Assembly: GCA_022592435.1 (NCBI GenBank)
Contig: JABYQS010000017.1
Span: 62,001 to 126,000, forward strand
From: Cerioporus squamosus
Lineage: Eukaryota > Basidiomycota > Agaricomycetes > Polyporales > Polyporaceae
DNA length: 64,000 bases
Direction of reading: 5' to 3'
Under the pieces are notes generated by a model that was given only the letters and a program-made list of their open reading frames with translations, was not told the DNA's origin and searched no databases. Both the position numbers and the translations under genes were made by a program. Below are positions 11,044-22,700 of the stretch, one piece after another; positions within the stretch are counted from its first letter, which is position 1, and the number at the start of each line of letters is the position of its first letter.

Positions 11044-12381
11044 TCAGAGACTCGGACGACTCCGAGCCGGGACCAGTGTAACACGCAGGATGCCTGTGCT
11101 TTGTAAACCCGGGAGAACTGTAACAATCGCACTCTCGACGCTGGGTAAAGCATGCTTGTCGTAGGAAAAACGGAAGTGCAGAGTCTCGAGTACCGGGCAT
11201 TGCTTGCGGAACCATGGGTGGTCCAGACAAGCTAGGTCACAGATGGCGAGTGATGGCATCTCAAAATCGGGCAGGTCAACGATGATGTGCCGAAGTGTGG
11301 CGGGAGCGGAGGACAGAAGAGGTTTAAAGAGAGCGATGGGTGTAGGCTGATCTACGTGTTCAGGATGGAAGAGGTTATGAAACTCGATATTGAAGCTACG
11401 AAGGCTAGTGCACGCCGAGATCGCCTCGCCAATATTGCCCATGTGCGATAACAGAGGACCTGTGTAGGAACGAAGTGAGACGTCAGGAAGTCGATCGAAA
11501 GGTGGGACTGGAGACCGGCACATACCAACATGCATCCCATAGGCGGTAGTAGAGATTTTGAGCGACTCAAGGCACCGTCCCGCGGATAAAAGCAGAGAAT
11601 GCAGCGCAATGATGTTCGCTAGGCCCGCAGGCAGCGAGCAGGTTGTCGAGAACTGCCGGAGAGCATCGGGAGCGAGTATAGCTTCGAGCCATTGATGGGT
11701 ACTCTGAACTGCCCTCCAGTCCAGAAGCACGGTGTGGATGCGCATGGGTCGGAGGGGAATGAATCGCCTCGGAACATCACGATCTACATCGAGAGTGTGA
11801 ATCCTTGAGTGTGCCATATCGCACACCATCAGGGTATGTGGGGAGTATGCAGCGAGGAGCATGCATTCTGTTGCCATGCGACCGAGGCCGTGGGCCTCCG
11901 CGGAGAAAAGAAGCCGGCTGATACATATTTTACGGAGCGGGATGCCTGTTATTGGCTGCCCCGGGGGCGGCGGCGAGATCGAGACCTCCCGCAGGAAAAG
12001 AGACTCAAGGACGGGTAGCTTCGACAGAGATACGTTGAGCTGGTTGAGATCGACTGTGAGGGCTTTTTCTTGCTCCTCACGTTCCTCCGGACCGCATCCC
12101 ATGTCGAGGTTACCCCTTATTTTGAGTTTCTTCATGAACCTGGTGAGGTGTGGATGTGTCGCCAAGAAGTCCAATAAGAGAGCCAACGGACGAAGTCTTC
12201 CACCGTTGAACACGACGGTGGAGAAGAGGAATGGGACAGCGACATCGTACCACCCCCTGGCAACCAGACTGCAGGCGGAGTGGGTGCTCGGATCGTCTCC
12301 AACCGCGACCAGGATTTTGTGGAAGACATCGACGGGGACACGGGCGATCGGGGAGGATGAGGACGTGTTGTCGTCAGACAT
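11044..12381 (-). CDS. F-box/LRR-like protein (intact, single exon)
   Basis: An uninterrupted 445-residue frame. The F-box lies near the N-terminus: PIARVPVDVFHKILVAV, then SACSLVARGWYDVAVPFLFS. It would dock to Skp1 in an SCF ubiquitin ligase. The remainder is an irregular leucine-rich repeat-like substrate-binding part (SLSKLPVLESLFLREVSI, GEAISACTSLRSFNIEF, LRHIIVDLPDFEMPSLAICDL). This layout is typical of the large lineage-specific F-box families of Agaricomycetes. Two related copies occur in this window: a decayed one immediately to the right on the same strand and an intact one at 28.1 kb. The target protein is unknown. Confidence 0.88.
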   Translation of the reverse strand: MSDDNTSSSSPIARVPVDVFHKILVAVGDDPSTHSACSLVARGWYDVAVPFLFSTVVFNGGRLRPLALLLDFLATHPHLTRFMKKLKIRGNLDMGCGPEEREEQEKALTVDLNQLNVSLSKLPVLESLFLREVSISPPPPGQPITGIPLRKICISRLLFSAEAHGLGRMATECMLLAAYSPHTLMVCDMAHSRIHTLDVDRDVPRRFIPLRPMRIHTVLLDWRAVQSTHQWLEAILAPDALRQFSTTCSLPAGLANIIALHSLLLSAGRCLESLKISTTAYGMHVGMCRSPVPPFDRLPDVSLRSYTGPLLSHMGNIGEAISACTSLRSFNIEFHNLFHPEHVDQPTPIALFKPLLSSAPATLRHIIVDLPDFEMPSLAICDLACLDHPWFRKQCPVLETLHFRFSYDKHALPSVESAIVTVLPGLQSTGILRVTLVPARSRPSL

Positions 12382-12844
12382 GGGGAGTTCCTGCTTCGAT
12401 CGACCCAGTGCTCGTCAGTCTCTTGATCACTCGGGACGTGCGCGAGAATCTACTCACAGTGTCGATCGGTCGAGGGTTTCAGATGGGCAAACAGTTGAGT
12501 GCTGAACGCCTCGTCGTGATCGCTCTGAGTCAAGGAGCGCTGGCGGCGGTAGCAGCTGCGATTGAGCTTGATAACGAATGCTACGGGAGCAGAAACTAAG
12601 ACTGCGTGAGACCCTAACGATCTACATTTACCATGACGCGTTAGCCTAGAGTTGCAGCCGGTACACGGGGCGGATCCGACGCGACGCCAGTAGGGGGACC
12701 GAGGTCAACCTAAGTTACAATGTATGCCAAGTATGACGAGGATAATCGCGATCCGCATTCCGGTGCGTTCTAATTCTTCCTCGAATTACTCGGCTGTGTT
12801 GCAAGATAGTTAGGTTAGTCGTATGCCAAACTGGAAGCCCGCGA
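12382..12844. other. Intergenic
   Basis: It holds the 5' region of the intact F-box gene and the 3' flank of the decayed paralogue. No gene seen. Confidence 0.4.
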
Positions 12845-14272
12845 TCATTGACGTACCCTCCACGACACCTTGACAATGCGCAACAAACCCGCCTCCCGCA
12901 GATTCGGTAGCGCGCTCTGGAGGTCCCCTTCAATCACCGTGGTATCGCTGATGTCTGCGTTCCCGATCCTGACGTGTTCGAGCAAACTGAACCGCTCGCG
13001 CAAGCAGGGGAGGTCGAGCACCTCCAGGCCAACGATGTCAAGAACTCTCTCGGGCCATTCACTGACACTAGGGTCTCTCCATGGTTCTACCACACGCCCG
13101 GGCCATCATGGATGCAGCGGATCTTCAGACACAGACAGAAGGTGAGAATGAGCAGCGAGCGTGGAGCCGCGGAGAGCACGGTGGCGTAGAAGGGACGGGG
13201 AGGGAAGTCGGCCTGCTCTCCAGGCCGTAGCAAGCGTGCGTATGCGGGCATGCAGAGCGTGAGATCGTGCAGGTGAGTGCATGCACCTATGATCGGGCCT
13301 AGCAGGCTCTAGTCCTCGGTGGGAGTTCCTGGCATACGGGCAGCGTTACGAGGCAGTAAGCAAGTTTCTGTACCCGTTGAGATGACCTGTTCACTCACGA
13401 CCCATGAACCTGATCGCCCTGTCCATGAAGAGCTACAAGCTCTTCATGGCAGTCCCACGTTCTTCCATCAGCGCGTGAAGCTTCAGTGCTCGCTCGCGGT
13501 CCCCCTAAGGCCACTTCACCGTGAGATGCTCAAGAGCGCCTGGCGCAAGGACGTCGCGCAGATAGTCGGGATTCAGCCAGTACTTGCCCAAGTCCAACCG
13601 GGGTATCGTCATGAGCCTCGGCGCAGGAAAGCTTTCTGGCGGATCCCTGCGGCCCTTCTTGTAACCACCCTTGAGTGAGAAGGTTTGCGGCGCCACCACA
13701 GACAGCACGGCAGAGAGCGTCGAGAACATGGGGAGACCGTAGTTGCGACTGTATCGACCGAAAACTTCGTTGTCATCGTCTTCGTCATCATCCGGGTAGC
13801 GCTTTATGCTCACAACGAGCATTTTCACCGGACGGGAAGGGGTACTGCGTGTGAGGATAGGTGGTGCAGTAGTAGCGACATGCGTGAGGCGCAGTTCGAC
13901 TAGCACAGGGAAGTCGGGCAGCATGTCCTTGAGTATGTCGAGGTCGACTTCAATGGTGGACGGTCCTTCCCAGTGCTTCCTATAGAGTCGCCGGTATCCC
14001 GTGAATTCAAGAATCTTGATATGCTGTGCCATGTCTCAGTGAGCACAAAAGCGACTGCGGAAAAGCGCGAAGTGTACCCTGCGATAGTTGCGCAGAATCA
14101 CGACGCGAGGCAAAAAAACTGGCAAGAGTACATCCCGCCAAAATTGTGAGACAGTGGTACAGAACCTGAGCGAATACTTGTCCTCTGCGTCCGTCAGATA
14201 GACGAAGATTTGTCGGAGTAGCTCAGCGGGAAGACGAGCTATAGCGCAAGAAGGATCGCCGGCGTTTGCCAT
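12845..14272 (-). pseudogene. Decayed F-box paralogue with in-frame stop and frameshift
   Basis: The minus strand starts with a good F-box (IARLPAELLRQIFVYLTDAEDKYSL, key part IARLPAELLRQIF) and runs 78 codons to a TGA at 14036-14038. The next codon but one starts MAQHIKILEFTG in the same frame, and 175 more residues continue in LRR-like style to a stop near 13505. Further downstream a segment in another stretch (IGACTHLHDLTLC, then VLSAAPRSLLILTF, about 13110-13270) matches the middle of the intact F-box protein (ISACTSLRSFNIEF, LLSSAPATLRHIIV). The last 82 codons (12845-13093) match its end but lie one frame away. I infer a dead copy with a nonsense change, an internal degraded part (about 13280-13504) and a frameshift near 13095. 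An alternative is several unrecognised introns, but none removes the TGA cleanly. Confidence 0.75.
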
Positions 14273-14586
14273 GCTTGCAAAATGCGCGTGATATGAGTGT
14301 TCGCGCAGTTTACATGCACGTCGGGGAACAAGACTCTACCTATCCGTGCTTGATTGTCGAACCGCTTGCAAACCTCGAAACTGGTCAATCGACGCAGACT
14401 GAGGAAGTGTATATGCCAGTTCAAGGCGCTCAGCTTTGGCTCTCCCTGAGCGCTGAGCACTCCTTCTAACTGTGCATCATAAGTCAGCAACCACTAGAGC
14501 TCTGGCACGATCAGACCAAAACCGAACTCACGGATGGTGGTAGATGGGAGACGAGGGCGCACTCCGACAGCCTAGGACAGCCTGCC
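14273..14586. other. Upstream flank of the F-box pseudogene up to the LINE target site
   Basis: No gene seen. The minus strand has an open stretch up to the LINE junction (LAGCPRLSECALVSHLPP) that would have continued across the insertion point before the LINE arrived. I could not identify it. Confidence 0.35.
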
Positions 14587-14600
14587 AAGACTTGACTGGC
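14587..14600 (+). repeat. Left target-site duplication of the LINE
   Basis: AAGACTTGACTGGC, repeated without mismatch directly after the poly(A) tract at 24986-24999. The first two A bases could also belong to the tail on the right side. Confidence 0.88.
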
Positions 14601-15418
14601 GATCACAGCCGTTAGCTCCTTCCCCTCATACCACCACCACCTGGTATTTCCCACGGACTGAACTCCATGAGTTCGGGCTCGGGACGGTCTTAAATGCATG
14701 ATTGACGGGTCCTACTACTGCACCGGAGTTTTCTGTGGAAAACATGATCGTCATGCTGCACGTCGTGTGCTGCTATGGCCGCGAGCTGAGGCTCAAGTGC
14801 TTAGGCGCTGGAACGTCAGCGTTCCTGGTGTGTGATGGGTGGTGCCCTATCAGCTGCCTTGATGCGCGTCTCTGGTACGAAAATGCTCGGTGGGGCATGC
14901 GTAGTGTATAGCTTCGTGTCTGCTGTGGTAATAGGGTGCCACAGTGGTCTCTGAGGGGCCGTCGCTGTGCGATGGTAGATGGTGGTGTGCTGAAATTTGC
15001 GGGTGACTCTCCGGTTATTGCTGTCCCGAACCCGGTTGACGCTGGCTATGTTATCTCGTCCCGGACGTGGTCGTGGCGGCCGCTGTGAAGAGTGTGTCCT
15101 CTGCTCGCTCTGCTTCCTCCTACTCACTTCCTGGTGGGTGTGGTGGTGGTTACGTGGCTGTCTGCCACCTGAAGTGCGAGTAGGTGCTGCCCTTTGTGTG
15201 ACTGGCCGTCGGTGAGTATGCTCCATACTTCGCCCGTCGGCCCGAATTCTGTGCTTCGACTTCGTTCATACCTGCCTTTATGACTGATCTCTTCTGCTTC
15301 TCCAACAGTGTATGCTCTCTGCTTACAGAGTAGCCTGCTTCGCCGTGATGGGGTGCACGTAAGCACTGGATCCATACAAAACGATTCGGCATAGGTCGCA
15401 TAATCATAGGCTGTCCCA

Positions 15419-15970
15419 ATGCCTACAACTCGCATCTACGCTCGGTGGTCCGACCATCTCTCCCTCTCTCTCCCTGACCACCCCCACCCTGTGCCCGCTC
15501 ATGCGTACGACGCCCCTACCCCTCTCGATGCCCGTCCCACGAAGGGTGACCATGTCCAAATCATTGCCCTGTCCCCGATGGCCTATCGAACCATGTACGC
15601 CCCGCTGGGAACCAGGATTTATGATGTCTACGACCCGCAGGTTGAGGGAGTCGTGGAAGGAGTTTGCTGGGCCGGCTCGTCGAGGCTGGCCTTTGCGGTG
15701 AAGAATGAGCGGGATGTAGCGGGCGTGCCGTGGGTGGTAGTGTCTGTGCCTTTCGACAGCCTGTCGATGGCGCCGGTGGCCGATGAAGAATGTCCCCCTG
15801 GCTGGTTGCGGACGTGCTTGTCGGTGGAAAGGAGTGAGGTGGTGGTGCAGTACGACGTGGTGGTTGTGGACAAGCTGGGTAACGAACCGACACCTCCGGT
15901 CTCCCTGCAATACCCGGATCCGCATGTATGGCAGCGCGATCGGCTGCTGACGGACTGTAACGATGAGTGA
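15419..15970 (+). CDS. LINE ORF0, unknown 183-residue protein
   Basis: An ATG-initiated frame inside the element, about 0.8 kb from its 5' end. The residues are evenly mixed, with a Pro/His-rich N-terminus (LPDHPHPVPAHAYDAPTP) and a Val-rich core (GVVEGVCWAGSSRLAFAV, VPWVVVSVPFDSLSM, EVVVQYDVVVVD). The core looks like a small beta-barrel-type fold, but no family is recognised. GT-AG pairs in the leader (donor near 15210 with acceptor near 15308; donor GTAAGC at 15369 with an acceptor about 10 nt before the ATG) could splice the 5' UTR onto this ORF. It may be a real extra LINE protein, a captured host exon, or chance. Codon use resembles ORF1. Confidence 0.5.
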   Translation: MPTTRIYARWSDHLSLSLPDHPHPVPAHAYDAPTPLDARPTKGDHVQIIALSPMAYRTMYAPLGTRIYDVYDPQVEGVVEGVCWAGSSRLAFAVKNERDVAGVPWVVVSVPFDSLSMAPVADEECPPGWLRTCLSVERSEVVVQYDVVVVDKLGNEPTPPVSLQYPDPHVWQRDRLLTDCNDE

Positions 15971-16748
15971 CGGCCGAATATCCGCTGGCGTGTAAGCACT
16001 GTTATGTAAATATGTCTATGTCATCTTGTATGTGCGACGTTGTGGGGCGTGGTATCTAATCTATGTCTCTGTCTAATCTGAAACCAGCTCGTGTGTGCGC
16101 TACTCGGCTGATATCGGGCCGGAAATGTCCGGCTGCTGTCCCTGTCTAATCTGATTATGGCGCCAAATGACATCTAATCAGTTGTGATCATCACCGTGGA
16201 GATGCCCGGGTGCGGGAAGTTGCCGAGGCCGGCCTGGCCCTCCATTAACGGAGGTCGCAATAATAATGACCCGCTTATTGCGCAGTAAGTTTCCATTCTG
16301 AACGTTAACACAGCTCTAATAGTGCTGGTCCGGCGGTTAGTGCAAAAGGAAATGCTTCGATTCTCTGGTCGCTGCATCCTTGTCGAACTCTCTCTGCTTC
16401 TCCTCGCTCTGCTTCTGTCTTCCCGCTGCTAGTCCTCTCGTTCTGTGGCCACGACTTGAATCCTCTCCGCTCTCTCTCCTCCTGCTCCTGTACTACGTGC
16501 TCCTGCCGGTCTGGAAGGGCGATCGAGAGCTCGAGCCTGCCGCTAGGACGGATGGGACGATGCAACTCTCTCCATGGACGGCGGGCCTGTGCTGTGAAGG
16601 ACAAATCGACGGCTTCCTGCTGCTTCGTGGACCCTGGCGGGAGCGTGGTGACTCGTGGGCGATGGCATTTGACCGCTCCTGGAAATGGGTGCAGGGGATA
16701 TAAAAATCTTGTGAGTCCATCCTTGCCCTTCACGCTGCCTTTCCCCAC
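15971..16748 (+). other. LINE internal untranslated stretch with TCTAATC repeats and TATA-like motif
   Basis: The segment lies between ORF0 and ORF1. It has clustered TCTAATC copies (about 16053-16180) and GGATATAAAAATC near 16694, about 50 nt before the first ATG of ORF1. The latter could be an internal promoter element. Long open frames on the opposite strand here look like shadows. Confidence 0.4.
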
Positions 16749-19386
16749 ATGTGTAGCAACCCCAACGTTCCCGACCCCCCGTCCACGCTGTCTCTCCAGC
16801 CTCTTGTCGCTGCTCCCGGTGCTCTCTCGCCCGCTTCCTGCCCCGCCGTCCCCCACCCAACTCCTCGCCTCATGCCTGTCCCTGAGGACATCGCTGACGG
16901 CGTGTTCCGCGGCCTTCCGCAGGTCGGCGGTCTTCCTGCGCTCTGCCCTGTGGGCCCGATGTCGCTCTGCGACACTGAAGACGTTGTCCGCGGCCATTCT
17001 GGCTCGCCGTCCATGGTGCAAGGTGGTGCCATGTCGCCCCTGGTTAGTTAATATGCCGTCTCCTTGCTACTGCTACTGACGCCTAGCAGCTCTATGCTGC
17101 AGTCCATGATGCTCAGTCGTCTCCCACTCCGCTTCCTGCTGCCGTCAGAGCCCGCATCCACACCGCCCAGGGTGAGAGTGCGGGACCTGAGCCAGGTACT
17201 GTGTCGAGTGTGGACGGCGCCCAGGGCTCGTACGATGGTCGTCCCAATCGCCGTGTCATCGCTTACCATGAGCCCGTCTATGGCGTGCTGCGCCCTGACG
17301 CGGTTGGCCACGTTACCACCTATGGAGAGCGGGGCACTTATCCTATCTCTGAAGGCGATGTCTTGACTGATCGAGGCGAAAGGCTCATGCGCGAGGGCTT
17401 TCCGACTCTCCTCCCGCTCGTGTACCGTGTTCCGCCCGGAACGCCGAGCACGCCGGGTGTGGCACTCGCTGAAATGTCCATTAACGAGGACTCTCCGCCG
17501 TCTTTGAACGATGGTTCTAAGCTGTCCCAAGGCGAAGAATCGGCGACGCCGGGACTTGACCTTCTCGCTAGTGCTGCTGTATGAGTCCCTGTTGGTCCCT
17601 TGCATGTACTATTGCTAAATTGTCACGAATGGTAGTCTCTTGCTCAAGCCCACTACCGCATTGACGAAGATGAAGATATGTACTGGGCCGGCAGCGAGGA
17701 TACTTCCCCACGGTCCGGGTCCCCGCAGGCGGCGGGTAATGATGTCATTCCTGAGCCTCAGGTGCATCAAGGTACCTCTAAATCGGTGCCTGGTCTCGCA
17801 TAGTGCTCATAATCGGGCTAGATCGTCCGGTCCCGGGCGTCGCCATGGGCCCCGCTGAGTTCTCACGCCAGCAGCAGGAGCTTATTCGTCTCCAGCTAGA
17901 GCATGATGAGGTCTGTGCCAGGCCCGCTGTAGTCCGTCTGCCCAAAGCTCAATTCTATTCCAACTCCCCTGCCCGTACGCCGACCGTCGACCCTGTTCTC
18001 CTGCGTGGCTATGCCCCCATGGAGGTTGATGGGTTCCCGGCAAGGCGCGAGCCTCTTGCGCACGCCCGCGTTGATGGGTCTGTGTCGTCTGACCAGAACC
18101 TTTACCTGCCAGCCCCGCTTGACGAGAATTTCCCTGACGATCTCGTCGACGCCCCTCGTCTCCCTCATCTCTACAATGGTGCGGAACGGGCTGGCGATCC
18201 ACTGCCCTCTGGCGAGGTCCCTTACTCCCATGACATCCCTATCCGAAGCTCCGCGGCTGTCTCGGCTGCAATCCAAGGAGTGTCTGGGAGTATCCCGCAG
18301 GTCTGGCACTGTGGCGACCATGTCCTGGATGCGCGTCACCTTGCTGGAGGCAATGCTGCCCCGCCCCAGCACGTGTTGCTTCCTCCGGTCCCGGCTCTCG
18401 CCTTGTTCACTCCCGTCCCACTCTCCGGAGCGCCCCCCATCCATTTTGACGACCCGGAGATGCTTCTCAAGGGGCTCGCGTCGGAGAGGGTGCATGTCAT
18501 CTTCCGCCAACCTCAGGGCACCGTTGTTCTTGTTCGGATCTATAATGGAGGTGTCCCGAGGGCCAACAACATCAAAGTCCAGTCGGATGCGTTGGCCGAT
18601 GCCGTCACGGCGTCCACCGGTGCCACGGACTTCATCATCGTTCCGCCGGCGCAGGCGTGGGGTCAGGAGCTCGCGCTGCAAGACCAGCCTATGACGTGGG
18701 TTGTTCTACGCCTTCGTCCGGACCATGCCAGAAACCTTGTTGCCCAGCTCATCTGGTCGTCGGAGAAAATTTCCTTCCTGGCGTTCAACCGGGACCTCAA
18801 ATTCGATCACTTTGTTGGGAGGATTGGATACTACACTCATAACACTGACAACGACATTGATCTCTCCATCCGTCGCACCTTCACCGGGCCCCTGATTCTT
18901 CCCAGTATTCGCTCGCTCGTTGCAGCGCTCCCCAACATCCTGCCGGTCAACGTTGATATCACTGTCGACCGTGTCCTCGATTCCATCCGGGTTGCCGTCC
19001 TCACGTATCCCAATGGCAATATTATTGCCCATGTCTACTGTGATGCACCGACACAATTTGTCGATGCTTGGCGCACCTGGGTCGCGTTCATCCACACAAT
19101 CCCCTTCTGGAGCGATCTGAACCCTACGGGTACCTTCCTTCGCCCAATTCGCTGCGGTGGGTGCGGAGCTGCGGACCACCCCACCTTCATGTGTCCATTT
19201 GCGGAACTCCCGGGCTGGAACGGGCCTCCTCCTGGAGCAGCGTCGATTGAAGGACCGTCCTCGGCCCAGCTCCCTGCCACGTCCGCGTCCGCCCGAGGAG
19301 TGCTGTCGCGTGGAAGCCGCCCCTTCTGGGGTGGCTCTACTCGTGGTCGTCAGGGACGGGGCCATGGAAACGGTGCCCCGTACTAG
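16749..19386 (+). CDS. LINE ORF1, gag-like nucleic-acid-binding protein, apparently in four exons
   Basis: Exons 16749-17042, 17090-17578, 17636-17771 and 17822-19386 join in phase into about 827 residues. The intervening 47, 57 and 50 nt segments start with GTTAGT, GTATGA and GTACCT and end in AG; the first two hold branch-point-like CTGAC and CTAAAT. Host genes in this window have introns of the same size. The first half is Pro/Ser/Asp-rich (IDEDEDMYWAGSEDTSP). The last exon carries the conserved gag part and, near the C-terminus, a zinc knuckle CGGCGAADHPTFMC (CX2CX4HX4C), then a Gly/Arg-rich tail. ORF1 proteins of LINEs bind element RNA in the ribonucleoprotein. Without splicing, only the last exon would give a 527-residue protein from a later ATG. 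The start at 16749 is tentative. Confidence 0.72.
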
Positions 19387-19770
19387 TCCTCCTCCCCGCG
19401 TCTGTCGCTGCGACACTTGTACTCCGTCACCGGTTACCGGTTATACGGGCTTCCTGTTCTGCTTGTCTGATATAGGCTTCTCTTCCGTGCCCTCAACGTG
19501 GCATTTGTTCAATGTATGCCATAGTCGTCAACCGACTATTTGGCGCAGTTAGTAGTGCCCGCCCTTGGGGTTTGCATAGCTGCCGAGATGTATGGCCCTA
19601 TAGTACATCCAATGATCCCTTTGCTGTTCTTCTCCCTGTGTGCGTTCTCCCCTCTCATTGATCCATCCGCGGTAGCCGGTTGCTTCCTCGGTCCAATTGG
19701 TTGGCTGCCAAAAGGACTTAAATTATAGCAAGCTCCTACCTCTACAACTGATAACAACACACATACTAGG
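19387..19770 (+). other. Spacer between LINE ORF1 and ORF2
   Basis: A 384-nt stretch without a long frame in the ORF2 phase. How ORF2 is translated (reinitiation or a separate transcript) cannot be seen; an AT-rich ACTTAAATTATAG stretch lies about 45 nt before the ORF2 ATG. Confidence 0.4.
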
Positions 19771-22700
19771 ATGACTCCTTCGGTCTTTGGTCCCCGCGCC
19801 TCAGCTCTGCCAGATGGTCATGGTATCCTGGCCACTGGTCTGCGACCATGTGATGGTACTGCTGAGATTGGTAGTGGCCCTAGCACCGCGCGCTACGCTG
19901 GAGAGCCGTTGCGCATGCGCAATGCCCTCCCCAGCTCTAACGCGCGTCCTGCTCGCGCTCTTTTCCTGTCTGGTTCTGTTTCGTCTGTGCGGTCGCGAGG
20001 CGCCCTGAAGGTGGCCTCGCTGAATATTAACGGTGCGCATTCCCGTGCCCGTGGCTCCTTCGGGGGCTCATCCCAGGATAAGTGGATGCTACTGAATCAA
20101 CTTATGAGGCAGAATAGGATTGCTATCCTTGCTCTCCAAGAGACGCACTATACGCTAGCTCAGGCTGACCGGCTTAACAGCCTCTTTGAGGGCCTCATGA
20201 AGGTCTTTGTGTCACCAGATCCCGACTCCCCAAACGCTGCGCGTGGCGTAGCGTATGCGATTAACCTTCGCGTTATACGTGGTGATTGTGTTTTGACTAG
20301 CGTCCTCGTGCCGGGTCGTGCCATGTCCCTTTCCCTCAAAAGGAGACGCGGCTCTCAGCTCACCATTCTGAATGCGTACGCACCAAACGATATGGTTGAA
20401 AACATGGTGTTCTGGAATTCCCTGAAGTCCTGCGCTGGTGAGCCTGGCTGGGCGCGGCCGGACATGTTTGTTGGTGACTTTAATATTGTAGAGGACGCTG
20501 CTGATAGAGCTCCTTCTCGTATGGACTCTGCTGGCGCGGTTGAGGCTCTCCAAGGGCTCCTGATAAAGTTAGGTCTGGTTGATGGGTGGAGGTGCCGAAA
20601 CGGGGCGGCAAGGATGTTTTCGTATTATCAACATTCGTCCGGGAGCCAGTCTCGGATCGACAGAGTCTATGTCTCGCATGCGGTCCTTCGCATGGCCCAT
20701 TCTTGGGATATTATAGCTTCTGGTGTCCCCACTGACCATAGTATGGTCATAGTTTCCGTTGCCGACTACAATGAGCCCGTAAAAGGCCCCGGCAGATGGA
20801 GGCTGCCTAGTGCCCTCCTTGCTGACAAGGTTTTCCTCGATGACGCGCAGTCTTTGGGGCACAAGATCTGCGCAATGTCTTGCCCTGAAAGTCATCGCAT
20901 TCGTGAGGCGCAATGGCAACTCCATGAATACAAGGTACGTATACTGCATGCTGCGCGCGAGAGGTTCAAGAAGCTTACCTCTAAGTGGGATAAGCGGCTC
21001 ATTGGCATCCGAAAGGATATTGCGGGCATCTCTGTTAGCCTGCGCCTGCCAGTAGAGGAGCGGGATGCTGAAGTGGCCCTCCTTAAAGATGAGGAGTCTC
21101 GGCTTGAGCAGCGCCGATTTCAGTCCTGTCGTGACAACGTGCAGCTGCGTGACAAGCTAGATGGTGAGACCATCTCTCCCTACTGGATAAGATGCAATGG
21201 CCCTAGAAATGTGCAGGATCCCATTTATGAGCTCCAGTTGTCACGTTCGGCTGGTCAACCGGTACAGTATACGAGCGACTCTCTCCGCATGGCTACGATT
21301 GCAAGTGTGTTCTATGACGGGTTGCAGCCAGATCCGGAATGCACTGAGGTATGTCATCAAGCGGCAATCCAAGCCGTGCTCACAGGCGACATTCCTGTCC
21401 TGTCGCCCATGCAGAAAGCTGAAATAGGGGCCCCATTACGTAGTGGAGAAATAGAGCAAGCCCTGTTCATGTCCGCGGCCCAGAAGGCCCCGGGCATGGA
21501 TGGCCTCCCGGTCGAGTTCTGGGCGAAGCTTCATCAGACATACCTGGCTAAAACTAAGAAGGGAAAGTATGCTTTCGATGTAATAGGTCTTCTGACTGCA
21601 GCGTTCAATAGCGTTGAGCTTGATGGTGTTGAGCCTGGATCCGGCTTTGCCATGGGGTGGATCTGTCCCATATATAAGCTCAAGGGTGATCCGCGGCAGG
21701 CATGCAACTATCGGCCCATTACCGTCCTGAATACGGATTATAAACTGATGACAAAAGCATTGGCTGCGAGGCTTGCCTTAGTTGCTTCGTCTCTCGTCCA
21801 TCCGGACCAAGCCGGGTTCGTGCCTGGTCGTCGGATATTCGACCACACTCGGTTGGCGCAAGTCATGATTGACTATGCTGATATCTGCGAGGATGAAGGT
21901 GCGCTCGTCGCACTTGATCAGGAAAAGGCGTATGATCGCATTGATCATACCTACCTTTGGGCTGTCTTGCGTAGAATGAGTTTTCCCAAAAGCTTTATCT
22001 GTACGATTCAATGGCTGTATGCAACGGCTGTAAGTACAGTGTTCGTTAATGGGATGCTTAGCCCAACTTTCCCTATTGTACGTGGGGTTCGCCAAGGGGA
22101 CCCTGTCTCTTGTGTTCTCTTTGATCTAGCCATAGAACCGCTCGCGATTGCGCTGCGGATGGCGCCGCTGAGGGGTTTTGCTGTTCCTGGTGTGCGTGAG
22201 CGAATCTTATCGGCCCTGTTTGCTGATGATACAACTGTCTACCTTAGTGCGTTCGATGACTATGGCCTCCTCCTGACTGTCCTCAGTCGCTGGTGTGCTG
22301 CGTCTAGGGCCCGATTTAACTCTGAGAAAACTGAGCTCCTACCGATGGGGCCGAAGGCATATCGGGATCGTGTTCTTGAAACTCGGTGCCTTGGTAATGG
22401 AACCTCGATTATCCCTCTCGACGTCAGGATAGTACCTGATGGAACTGCGATCCGTCTGCTCGGTGCTTGGGTAGGCAATGGGATCAACCAATGTGCTGTG
22501 TGGTCCCCGATGCTGCGCAAAATTGAAGAGAACCTTCAAAAGTGGAACAAAAGAAGGCCAACCGTGAAGGGAAAGGGACTTATTGTGGGCCTTGAAGTTG
22601 GAAGTCGATCGCAATACTTGACTCGGGTTCAAGGAATGCCAAAGGCGGTTGAGTCCTTGCTTGTGAAGCTTATCAGAATTTTCCTGTGGGGCGAGTCAGT

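Noticed and set aside
16305..17021. 238-codon minus-strand frame in the LINE
   Set aside because: Arg/Glu/Gly-rich reverse of a Ser/Leu-rich stretch; antisense to the ORF1 start and without recognisable motifs.
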